NCBI GenBank assembly: GCA_934435205.1
Contig: CAKSAK010000002.1
Location: forward strand, 186,001-250,000
Reading direction: 5' to 3'
Origin: an uncultured Ruminococcus sp.
GTDB taxonomy: Bacteria; Bacillota; Clostridia; Oscillospirales; Ruminococcaceae
Length of the DNA stretch: 64,000 nucleotides
Positions 8,902-15,806 of this stretch are shown piece by piece. The notes beneath the pieces are model-generated. The model saw only the letters and a program-made list of their open reading frames with translations. It was not told the DNA's origin and ran no database searches. Within the stretch, counting starts at the first letter, position 1. Every line of letters begins with the position of its first letter. Both the position numbers and the translations under genes were made by a program.

Positions 8902-8987
8902 GGCAAGGACGTCCTTTCGTAAAAATATACAAACATATTATAGCACAACTCGCCAATTTTGTAAAGCTTTTTATAACTTTTTATTGT

Positions 8988-9017
8988 AAAAAACGGGCGA
9001 ACAAACCGTCCGCCCGC
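8988..9017 (-). terminator. Intrinsic terminator of glyS
   Basis: Read leftward, CGGGCGGAC and GTTCGCCCG pair with one mismatch and are followed by six T. The stem resembles family 1 palindromes but lacks their GTAGG flank. Confidence 0.8.
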
Positions 9018-9033
9018 AAAGATCTTTATTTTA

Positions 9034-10419
9034 TTAGAAAGCTATCTTCTTTTCGATATAAGCTACCAGCTCGTCGATCTTGATACGCTCCTGCTCCATT
9101 GTATCTCTGTCTCTTACTGTTACACAGCCGTCCTCAACAGAATCAAAGTCATATGTGATGCAGAATGGTGTACCGATCTCGTCCTGACGGCGATATCTCT
9201 TACCGATAGAACCTGCCTCGTCATAGTCAACAAGGAAGTGCTTTGAAAGCTCTGCATAAAGCTCGCCAGCCTGCTCGCTGAGCTTTTTGGAAAGCGGAAG
9301 AACGCAAGCCTTGAATGGCGCAAGTGCAGGGTGGAAACGCATAACAGTTCTAACGTCAGGCTTTTCCTCTGTGCCGATGTTCTCCTCGTCATATGCTTCG
9401 CAGACAACTGTCAGGAACAATCTCTCAACGCCAAGGGAAGGCTCGATAACGTATGGAACATATCTCTCGTTTGTTTCAGGGTCAAAGTAGTCAAGGCTCT
9501 TGCCGCTTGTCTTGATGTGCTGATTAAGGTCGTAATCAGTTCTGTCGGCAACACCCCAAAGCTCGCCCCAGCCAAATGGGAAGAGATACTCAAAGTCAGT
9601 TGTAGCCTTTGAATAGAAGCAAAGCTCCTCAGGTGAATGATCTCTCAGACGGAGATTTTCTTCCTTGATGTTAAGGCTAAGGAGCCAATCCTTGCAGAAG
9701 CCTCTCCAGTAGTTGAACCACTCAAGGTCTGTGCCAGGCTTGCAGAAGAACTCAAGCTCCATCTGCTCAAACTCACGAACACGGAAGATGAAGTTGCCCG
9801 GAGTGATCTCGTTTCTGAATGACTTACCTACCTGTGCAACGCCGAAAGGTACTTTCTTTCTTGTTGTTCTCTGGATATTTGCAAAGTTTACAAAGATACC
9901 CTGTGCAGTTTCAGGACGGAGGTAAAGCTCAGACTTTGAATCCTCAGTTACGCCCTGAAATGTCTTGAACATAAGGTTGAACTGACGGATATCAGTGAAG
10001 TTGTGGCTGCCGCAGTCCGGGCATGGTATCTGCTTTTCCTTGATGTAGTTCATCATCTGCTCGTTTGTCCAGCCTGCAACGTTAGTGCCGTCGAAATCTT
10101 CAATAAGGTTGTCGGCTCTGTGACGTGTCTTACAGTCCTTGCAGTCCATAAGAGGGTCAGAGAATCCGCCGATATGACCTGAAGCCACCCAAGTCTGTGG
10201 GTTCATGAGGATAGCGGAGTCAAGACCAACGTTGTACTTGTTCTCCTGAATGAACTTCTTTCTCCAAGCGTTCTTGATGTTAGTTTTCAGCTCAACGCCG
10301 AGAGGACCGTAGTCCCAAGTGTTAGCAAGACCGCCGTAGATCTCACTGCCTGGGTATACAAAGCCTCTGTTTTTACAGAGAGCCACGATCTTATCCATGG
10401 TTTTTTCAGAATTATTCAT
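9034..10419 (-). CDS. glyS: Glycyl-tRNA synthetase, single-chain dimeric type
   Basis: The enzyme charges tRNA-Gly. At 461 residues it is the GlyQS-type class II synthetase and not the two-subunit GlyQ/GlyS form. Motifs include [18 protein letters not shown] near the N-terminus, the zinc-type cysteine pairs CKDCKTRH and CPDCGSHNF, motif 2 in the [21 protein letters not shown] region, and the C-terminal anticodon domain beginning near [14 protein letters not shown]. The ATG at 10419 has an AAGGAG site eight bases upstream. A sigma-A type promoter lies just upstream, leaving a leader of only about 30 bases. There is therefore no room for a T-box riboswitch, although many Bacillota glycyl synthetases have one. 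Confidence 0.97.
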   Translation of the reverse strand: MNNSEKTMDKIVALCKNRGFVYPGSEIYGGLANTWDYGPLGVELKTNIKNAWRKKFIQENKYNVGLDSAILMNPQTWVASGHIGGFSDPLMDCKDCKTRHRADNLIEDFDGTNVAGWTNEQMMNYIKEKQIPCPDCGSHNFTDIRQFNLMFKTFQGVTEDSKSELYLRPETAQGIFVNFANIQRTTRKKVPFGVAQVGKSFRNEITPGNFIFRVREFEQMELEFFCKPGTDLEWFNYWRGFCKDWLLSLNIKEENLRLRDHSPEELCFYSKATTDFEYLFPFGWGELWGVADRTDYDLNQHIKTSGKSLDYFDPETNERYVPYVIEPSLGVERLFLTVVCEAYDEENIGTEEKPDVRTVMRFHPALAPFKACVLPLSKKLSEQAGELYAELSKHFLVDYDEAGSIGKRYRRQDEIGTPFCITYDFDSVEDGCVTVRDRDTMEQERIKIDELVAYIEKKIAF

Positions 10420-10459
10420 GAAACATTCTCCTTATATAAAAATATAATACTACCATTAT

Positions 10460-10488
10460 ATTTTATAGCAAAATGCCGCAAATGTCAA
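10460..10488 (-). promoter_or_regulatory. Sigma-A type promoter of glyS
   Basis: Read leftward: TTGACA, a 17-base spacer, then TAAAAT. It ends about 40 bases before the glyS start. Confidence 0.72.
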
Positions 10489-10536
10489 GGAGTTTCGGCG
10501 ATTTATTACTTTGTGTAGTTATATGCCTTTTTATCA

Positions 10537-10565
10537 TTGCAAAAAATCGTATCTTGTGCTATAAT
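10537..10565 (+). promoter_or_regulatory. Sigma-A type promoter of the dusB operon
   Basis: TTGCAA, a 17-base spacer and a perfect TATAAT, 47 bases before the chosen dusB start. It is divergent from the glyS promoter. Confidence 0.75.
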
Positions 10566-10612
10566 AAAATAGTATAGCTATGACTATTTATATATTAGGA
10601 GAATTTGTCTTG

Positions 10613-11593
10613 ATGAACAGCTTTTTTATCGGAAACGTTGAAATAGAAAAGACCGCAGCCCTAGCACCAATGGCGTCTGTGGCAGATAAATCCTATCGTC
10701 TTATGTGCAAGGAATATGGTGCGTCATATCTTGTGAGCGAGATGATATCCTCGAAAGGTCTGTGCTTTGGCGACAAAAAGACGGCACGCCTTTGCGAGAT
10801 AGAGAGCGAGGAACGCCCCTATGCTTTGCAGCTTTTCGGGGAAGACCCTTATTATATGGGAAAAGCAGCATACAAACTCAATGAATATTCACCTGATATC
10901 ATTGATATAAACATGGGCTGCCCTGTGCCGAAAATAGTTGGCAACGGCAGCGGTTCGGCACTTATGAGGCTTCCCAACACTGCGGCGGAGATATGCAAAG
11001 AAGTCGTGAAAAACGCAGACTGCCCTGTTACAGTGAAGTTCCGTGCAGGCTGGGACGAAAACAGCATAAATGCAGTGGAGTTCGCAAAGCTCATGGAGCA
11101 GGCAGGTGCAAGCGCTGTCACCTGTCACGGCAGGACGAGAACACAGTTTTATTCAGGCAAAGCCGACTGGGATATAATAAGGCAGGTAAAAGCCAATGTT
11201 AAGATACCAGTTATAGGTAATGGCGACGTTGTTGACGGAGCAAGTTCAGAGGCAATGTATGAGCAGACTGGCTGTGACCTTGTTATGATAGGCAGAGGAA
11301 GCTATGGCAGACCATGGGTGTTCCGTGATGTAAAGCATTATCTTGAAACGGGCGAGCAACTGCCTGAGATAGGCATAGAAGAAAAAATGGCAGTGATGAA
11401 AAAGCACTGCGAGCTTATATGCAAATACAAGGGCGAACGTCAGGGCATGAAAGAGGCCAGAAAAAACTGCGCATGGTATGTTAAAGGGCTGAAAGGCTCT
11501 GCAAAGCTAAGAGCGCAGTGCGGTAGGCTTAATACGCTTTTTGATCTTTACCAAATGATAGACCACATACTTGCAAACGAGTTAGGAGAATAA
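10613..11593 (+). CDS. dusB: tRNA-dihydrouridine synthase
   Basis: This FMN enzyme reduces uridines to dihydrouridine in tRNA D-loops. The protein of about 326 residues has the TIM-barrel core with ALAPMASVADKSYR, DINMGCPVPKIV (active-site Cys), VTVKFRAGWD, VTCHGRTRTQFYSG, IPVIGNGDV and MIGRGSYGRPW, followed by the helical C-terminal domain. The longest frame starts at 10580, but the AGGAG site at 10597-10601 fits the TTG-ATG pair at 10610-10615, so I used the ATG at 10613. It heads a rightward set of RNA and ribosome modification genes, and rsmI starts four bases after its stop. Confidence 0.94.
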   Translation: MNSFFIGNVEIEKTAALAPMASVADKSYRLMCKEYGASYLVSEMISSKGLCFGDKKTARLCEIESEERPYALQLFGEDPYYMGKAAYKLNEYSPDIIDINMGCPVPKIVGNGSGSALMRLPNTAAEICKEVVKNADCPVTVKFRAGWDENSINAVEFAKLMEQAGASAVTCHGRTRTQFYSGKADWDIIRQVKANVKIPVIGNGDVVDGASSEAMYEQTGCDLVMIGRGSYGRPWVFRDVKHYLETGEQLPEIGIEEKMAVMKKHCELICKYKGERQGMKEARKNCAWYVKGLKGSAKLRAQCGRLNTLFDLYQMIDHILANELGE

Positions 11594-11596
11594 AAA

Positions 11597-12421
11597 ATGG
11601 GAATTTTATCCGTAGTAGGAACGCCTATAGGCAACCTTGGAGATATGACATACCGTGCAGTTGAAACCCTGGAAAAGGCTGATTTCATCTGCGCTGAGGA
11701 CACAAGAGTTACCGCAAAGCTTCTCAATTATTTTGACATAAAAACGCCCCTTGTGAGCTATCATGAGCACAATGCGAAGCAGGTAGGCGAGAGCATTTTA
11801 AACAGGATAATGGCAGGCGAGAACGCCGCTATCGTCACAGACGCCGGTATGCCCTGCATTTCAGACCCTGGGGAGCTTCTTGTGAAGCTGTGTGCTGAAA
11901 ACGGAGTGAAAGTGGAGGTAGTACCAGGTCCGTCAGCGGTGGTATCAGCACTTGCCGTAAGTGGACTTGACACCGCAAGATTTCAGTTTGAGGGCTTTTT
12001 ATCCACCACCAAAAAGCAGAGGCTAAATCACCTTGCCTCGGTAAAAAACTGCACCAATACCCTTATTTTCTATGAAGCACCCCACAAGCTTATCTACACT
12101 TTGAAGGATATGCTAGAATATTTCGGTGACAGAAAAATTTCTCTTTGCAGGGAGCTTACAAAGATACACGAAGAAGTTTTCCGCACCACTCTTGCGCAGG
12201 CTGTGGAGTATTACGAAGTCAACAAGCCAAAGGGCGAATTTGTGCTTGTTATCGAGGGTGCAAAAGAGGACGAGCTTTGCCCTGCGGAGAATATCGAAGA
12301 AGCGCTTGAACAAGTAAAAGTCCTTGTGGAAAAGGGTATGCGTGGTGCTGACGCCTGCCGTGAGATAGCAAAGGCGACGGGGTTTTCTAAGGGGGAGCTG
12401 TACGGACGTTTGTTTAAATAA
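11597..12421 (+). CDS. rsmI: 16S rRNA (cytidine-1402 2'-O) methyltransferase
   Basis: RsmI methylates the 2'-hydroxyl of C1402 in the ribosomal P site. The 274-residue protein starts with ILSVVGTPIGNLGDMTYRA and contains the family hallmarks AEDTRVTAKLLNYF, VSYHEHN, IVTDAGMPCISDPGELLV and VEVVPGPSAVVSAL, with a C-terminal stretch resembling the helical tail of the family. It is translated just after dusB with almost no gap, so the two are probably coupled. Its stop codon is directly followed by the first copy of a 157-base intergenic repeat. Confidence 0.96.
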   Translation: MGILSVVGTPIGNLGDMTYRAVETLEKADFICAEDTRVTAKLLNYFDIKTPLVSYHEHNAKQVGESILNRIMAGENAAIVTDAGMPCISDPGELLVKLCAENGVKVEVVPGPSAVVSALAVSGLDTARFQFEGFLSTTKKQRLNHLASVKNCTNTLIFYEAPHKLIYTLKDMLEYFGDRKISLCRELTKIHEEVFRTTLAQAVEYYEVNKPKGEFVLVIEGAKEDELCPAENIEEALEQVKVLVEKGMRGADACREIAKATGFSKGELYGRLFK

Positions 12422-12577
12422 GGGCAGGGGCGTGCCCCTGCACCAAATTCGCATAGTCTGAACTACGAGCGACTTTATGTTGTAGCCCGAGGATAGGTTC
12501 GCTAAGGAAATAACGATTGCATTGAGCTCTTAACAAAGCGAAAATAGAATTAAGTAGGGGCGAACATTGTTCGCCCG
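12421..12577 (+). repeat. 157-bp dispersed repeat, copy A (with a terminal family 1 palindrome)
   Basis: The unit starts with AGGGCAGGGGCGTGCCCCTG, itself a palindrome, runs through about 110 bases of non-palindromic sequence and ends in a GTAGGGGCGAAC-ATT-GTTCGCC palindrome. A second copy lies at 14506-14661 in the same orientation, with ten substitutions and no gap over the first 135 bases. Neither copy encodes a plausible protein. Confidence 0.9.
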
Positions 12578-12627
12578 TTTGACAACGTATATTTAATGAT
12601 TTAGATAGATTTTTTTGAGGTGATTTT

Positions 12628-13251
12628 ATGAGCATAAAAGAATACATAGGCGGACAGTTTGCCGACCCTGAGGGTTTGGGCGGATTAGCCTGTGCAAAAT
12701 TCATGAACATTTTCAATGCCGAGCATTACAGAGCGGTGAAAAAATTCGTCTGCAAGCTTGACGGTGCAAGGATATTGGATATAGGCTTCGGCAACGGCAT
12801 GACTATAAAAAAACTTAGCAAGAGCATAAATGCTAAATTCTATGGCGTTGACATTTCTGCGGATATGGTGGAAAAAGCCAAGCGTGAAAACCGTGACGGA
12901 GTGAATACCAACAAGGTGATCTTACAGCAGGGAAAAGCTGAGGAGCTTCCTTATAATGACGATTTCTTTGACACTGTTTATACTGTGAACACCATTTATT
13001 TCTGGGAGGACACCGCAAAAGTTCTTGACGAGGTAAGGCGAGTTCTCAAAGACGGCGGCAATTTTATCTGCACTTTCTATACAAAGGGCTACCTTGATAA
13101 GCTCCCATACTGTGACACAGGCTTTGATAAGTTCACCCCTCAGCAGGTGCGTTCAATGGCTAGAGAGCGTGGCTTTCATGATGTAAAGGTCAAAATTCTG
13201 AGCGACTGCAAGGCATACTGCCTTGTTGGCACGAAAATAGAGGGCGAATAA
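12628..13251 (+). CDS. Class I SAM-dependent methyltransferase, UbiE/Methyltransf_11 type
   Basis: This 207-residue cytoplasmic methyltransferase has the Rossmann fold. Motif I is ILDIGFGNGMTIKKL at about residues 48-62, the acidic end of strand 2 is FYGVDIS, motif III is the GKAEELPYNDDFFDTVYTVN region, and a LDEVRRVLKDGGNFICTFY block follows. These are typical of small-molecule methyltransferases. The substrate cannot be read. It lies two bases before rimI, so it is co-translated with that acetyltransferase. It has its own TGAGG ribosome site and follows the first long intergenic repeat. Confidence 0.85.
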   Translation: MSIKEYIGGQFADPEGLGGLACAKFMNIFNAEHYRAVKKFVCKLDGARILDIGFGNGMTIKKLSKSINAKFYGVDISADMVEKAKRENRDGVNTNKVILQQGKAEELPYNDDFFDTVYTVNTIYFWEDTAKVLDEVRRVLKDGGNFICTFYTKGYLDKLPYCDTGFDKFTPQQVRSMARERGFHDVKVKILSDCKAYCLVGTKIEGE

Positions 13252-13252
13252 G

Positions 13253-13681
13253 GTGGCAGATGTGACCATTGTGCCTCTTTCAGAGGAAAACGTACAGCTT
13301 TTTTCACAAACTGCGGAGAAAATTTTGCCCGAAGCATGGAGCTTTGAAACCTACAAAAAACAGCTTTCAAACCCTGATGATATATCGTTTCTTGCCCTCT
13401 GCAATGGCGAAGCCGCAGGCTTTATAAGCGTGTGGTGCGTCTGCGGAGAAGCTGAGATAAACAATATAGGCGTGGTGGAAAAGTTCCGCAGAATGGGCAT
13501 TGCAAAAGCCCTTTTTGACAGCGCATACAATGCCGCAAAGGCTGAAAAATGGTATCTTGAAGTGCGGGAATCAAACCAAAGTGCTATAAAATTTTATGAA
13601 AAGCTGGGCTTTGAGAGGGTAGGCATGAGGAAAAATTTCTACACCGCACCCACGGAAAATGCCGTTTTAATGGCAATGTAA
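13253..13681 (+). CDS. rimI: Ribosomal-protein-alanine N-acetyltransferase (GNAT family)
   Basis: RimI acetylates the N-terminal alanine of ribosomal protein S18. The 142-residue GNAT protein contains PLSEENV near the start and the acetyl-CoA binding NNIGVVEKFRRMGIAKALF (Q/RxxGxG/A region). It also has the RimI-like YLEVRESNQSAIKFYEKLGF and GMRKNFY blocks. The start is GTG, two bases after the preceding stop. RimI genes of Bacillota normally sit beside tsaB and tsaD; here tsaD is 1.1 kb downstream with a trmN6-like gene and repeats between. An N-acetyltransferase of another target is possible but less likely. Confidence 0.88.
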   Translation: MADVTIVPLSEENVQLFSQTAEKILPEAWSFETYKKQLSNPDDISFLALCNGEAAGFISVWCVCGEAEINNIGVVEKFRRMGIAKALFDSAYNAAKAEKWYLEVRESNQSAIKFYEKLGFERVGMRKNFYTAPTENAVLMAM

Positions 13682-13711
13682 AAAGTTTTGCACAAGCCTA
13701 GCATACCATAT

Positions 13712-13735
13712 GTAGGGGCGAACAGTGTTCGCCCG
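13712..13735 (+). repeat. Family 1 palindromic repeat (GAAC stem)
   Basis: GTAGGGGCGAAC-AGT-GTTCGCCCG, 30 bases after the rimI stop. Confidence 0.9.
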
Positions 13736-13782
13736 TTGCCAGCAACTCTTTGACAGATAGATACTTAAAAATGGAGAAATAA

Positions 13783-14496
13783 ATGACATATAACGATTTT
13801 ACATTTGAGTCCTTAGGCGAGGGCATTGAGATATGTATATCTGACGAACACCGCTTCGGTACTGACGCCTTTCTGCTTGCGGACTTTTCTGCAGGACGGC
13901 ACAAGGATATCTGCGCAGACCTTTGCACAGGAAGCGGTATAATAGCGCTTCTTCTGCACAAATTTTACAAGCCGCAGAAGATATATGCTGTTGAGATACA
14001 GGAAAAGGCTCACGAACAGCTTAAAGTATCTCTTGAAAGGTCGAAAATAGACACTATCCAGCCTGTTCTTGGCGATTTGAACGATTGGCGAAGCGAAAAA
14101 GAGCTTGACCTTATCACCTGCAATCCGCCCTACAAGATAAACAACACAGGTGCGAAAAATGACAGCGAAGCGGTTTCTATCGCACGGCATGAAATGCTCT
14201 GCACCATTGATGATGTGTGCAGATGTGCAAAGAAAAATCTGAAATTCGGCGGCAGGCTTTGCATTTGTAACCGCCCCGAGCGCCTTTGCGATATAATGAC
14301 GGCAATGAGAGTCAATGGCATCGAGCCGAAGCGTTTGCGGACAGTTCACAAAAACCCGGAGTGTCCCCCATGGCTTATACTTGTTGAGGGCAAAAAGGGA
14401 GGAAAGCCTTTTGTGCAGATAGAAAAGCCTTTGTATGTGCGCTCTGCAGACGGCGGAAACTCGGCTGAAATGAAGCGGATATACGGGCTGGAATAG
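13783..14496 (+). CDS. tRNA1(Val) (adenine-37 N6)-methyltransferase-like protein (TrmN6/YfiC type)
   Basis: This 237-residue N6-adenine methyltransferase is likely to act on tRNA. The SAM motif is DLCTGSGIIALLLH at about residues 46-59. The catalytic N6-adenine motif NPPY appears in LITCNPPYKINNTGAK, followed by the family-specific SIARHEMLCTIDDVC and FGGRLCICNRPERL. This combination is that of TrmN6/YfiC and its Gram-positive YabB relatives. Its neighbour in many Bacillota is rsmI, which is also close by here. The start has an imperfect GGAG site. It is followed at once by the second copy of the 157-base repeat. Confidence 0.88.
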   Translation: MTYNDFTFESLGEGIEICISDEHRFGTDAFLLADFSAGRHKDICADLCTGSGIIALLLHKFYKPQKIYAVEIQEKAHEQLKVSLERSKIDTIQPVLGDLNDWRSEKELDLITCNPPYKINNTGAKNDSEAVSIARHEMLCTIDDVCRCAKKNLKFGGRLCICNRPERLCDIMTAMRVNGIEPKRLRTVHKNPECPPWLILVEGKKGGKPFVQIEKPLYVRSADGGNSAEMKRIYGLE

Positions 14497-14505
14497 TGAG
14501 GAATG

Positions 14506-14661
14506 AGGGCAGGGGCGTGCCCCTGCACCAAATTCGCATAGTCTGTACTACGGGCGACTTTATGTTGTAGCCCGAGGATAGGTTTGTTAAAGAAATGACA
14601 ATTGCATTGATCTCTTAACAAAGCGAAAGCAGAATTAAGTAGGGGCGACCTTTGGTCGCCT
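14506..14661 (+). repeat. 157-bp dispersed repeat, copy B
   Basis: Co-linear with copy A at 12421. The terminal palindrome is the GACC/GGTC version (GGGCGACC-TTT-GGTCGCC) where copy A has GAAC/GTTC, so both arms of the stem changed together. A GTGAGGAATGAG motif just before it resembles the tandem repeat after polA. Confidence 0.9.
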
Positions 14662-14686
14662 GCTCACAATGGTACTTTTTGCATTT

Positions 14687-14710
14687 GTAGGGGCGAACAG
14701 CGTTCGCCCG
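14687..14710 (+). repeat. Family 1 palindromic repeat (GAAC stem)
   Basis: GTAGGGGCGAAC-AGC-GTTCGCCCG, only 25 bases after the palindrome that ends repeat copy B. Confidence 0.9.
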
Positions 14711-14766
14711 CTTATTCCAATTTGTCTGCTTATATATTTACGAAATAATAAAAAGAGGGTAATAAA

Positions 14767-15783
14767 ATGAAGATTTTAGGAATAGAAAGCTCCTGCGATG
14801 AAACGGCCTGCTCTGTTGTTGAGGACGGAAAAACGGTGCTTTCAAATATAGTTGCAAGTCAGATAGACGAACACAGGCTCTATGGCGGAGTTGTGCCTGA
14901 GATAGCTTCACGCCGCCATGCGGAGAACATAACATGGGTAACAAAAGCCGCTCTTGAAGAAGCAAACTGCACAATGGAGGATATCGACGCTGTCGCAGTG
15001 ACCTATGCCCCTGGTCTTATCGGAGCACTTCTTGTGGGTGTGAGCTTTGCGAAAGGTCTTGCAATGAGCGCAGGCAAGCCCCTTGTGCCTGTTCACCATA
15101 TTGCAGGACACATTGCCGCAAACTATATCTCCCACCCTGAGCTTAAACCGCCTTATCTTTGCCTGGTCGTGTCAGGAGGACATTCACATATAGTAGAGGT
15201 GCTTGATTATTCAAGATATCATGTTATCGGCAGAACAAGAGATGATGCCGCAGGCGAGTGCTTTGACAAGGTAGCGAGAACATTGGGCTTTGAATACCCT
15301 GGCGGAAAATTTATCGACAATGCCGCAAAGTCAGGCGATCCTAATGCCTATAAGCTCCCTCACCCAAAGGTGCAGGGCAGTGAATATGACTTCTCTTTCA
15401 GCGGACTAAAAACTGCCGTTATAAACCTTGTGCATAATGCCGCACAAAAGGGCGAAACTGTCAATGTGAACGATATGGCGGCATCGTTCCAGAACACCAT
15501 ATCTGACATTCTTGTAGACAAAGCGATGCTTGCCGCAAAAGATCTCGGGTATACTACCATAGGGCTTGCAGGGGGCGTTTCGGCAAACTCAGGAGTAAGA
15601 GAGAAGCTTCAAAAAGCCTGTGACAAGCGTGGCTATAAGCTTTATATGCCTGAGTTCAAATACTGCGGTGACAACGGTGCAATGATAGCCTGTCAGGGAT
15701 ATTTTGACTATCTTGCAGGCAGGCGAGCAGACGAAAGCCTTAACGGCATTGCAACGCTGTCGCTGGATAAGATTTCGGAATAA
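14767..15783 (+). CDS. tsaD: tRNA N6-adenosine threonylcarbamoyltransferase
   Basis: TsaD, with TsaB and TsaE, transfers the threonylcarbamoyl group to A37 of ANN-decoding tRNAs. The 338-residue ASKHA-fold protein starts MKILGIESSCDETACSVVED and has the Fe-binding HHIAGHIAAN, VSGGHSHIV, GRTRDDAAGECFDKVAR, and FSFSGLKTAV and LAGGVSANSG blocks. All are canonical for the family. A GAGGGTAA site precedes the ATG. Its partners tsaB and tsaE are not in the window. polA starts 23 bases after its stop. Confidence 0.97.
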   Translation: MKILGIESSCDETACSVVEDGKTVLSNIVASQIDEHRLYGGVVPEIASRRHAENITWVTKAALEEANCTMEDIDAVAVTYAPGLIGALLVGVSFAKGLAMSAGKPLVPVHHIAGHIAANYISHPELKPPYLCLVVSGGHSHIVEVLDYSRYHVIGRTRDDAAGECFDKVARTLGFEYPGGKFIDNAAKSGDPNAYKLPHPKVQGSEYDFSFSGLKTAVINLVHNAAQKGETVNVNDMAASFQNTISDILVDKAMLAAKDLGYTTIGLAGGVSANSGVREKLQKACDKRGYKLYMPEFKYCGDNGAMIACQGYFDYLAGRRADESLNGIATLSLDKISE

Positions 15784-15806
15784 AATTATTTTTGAGGTAT
15801 AAAAAA

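Noticed and set aside
10420..10612. T-box riboswitch before glyS
   Set aside because: The promoter leaves a leader of about 30 bases, with no terminator and no T-box sequence.
12421..14661. CRISPR array
   Set aside because: The repeats are long, only two, 2 kb apart and separated by ordinary genes. No regular spacers and no cas genes are present anywhere in the window.
15792..15806. TTG start of polA five codons upstream
   Set aside because: That TTG is part of the TTGAGG ribosome site for the ATG at 15807.
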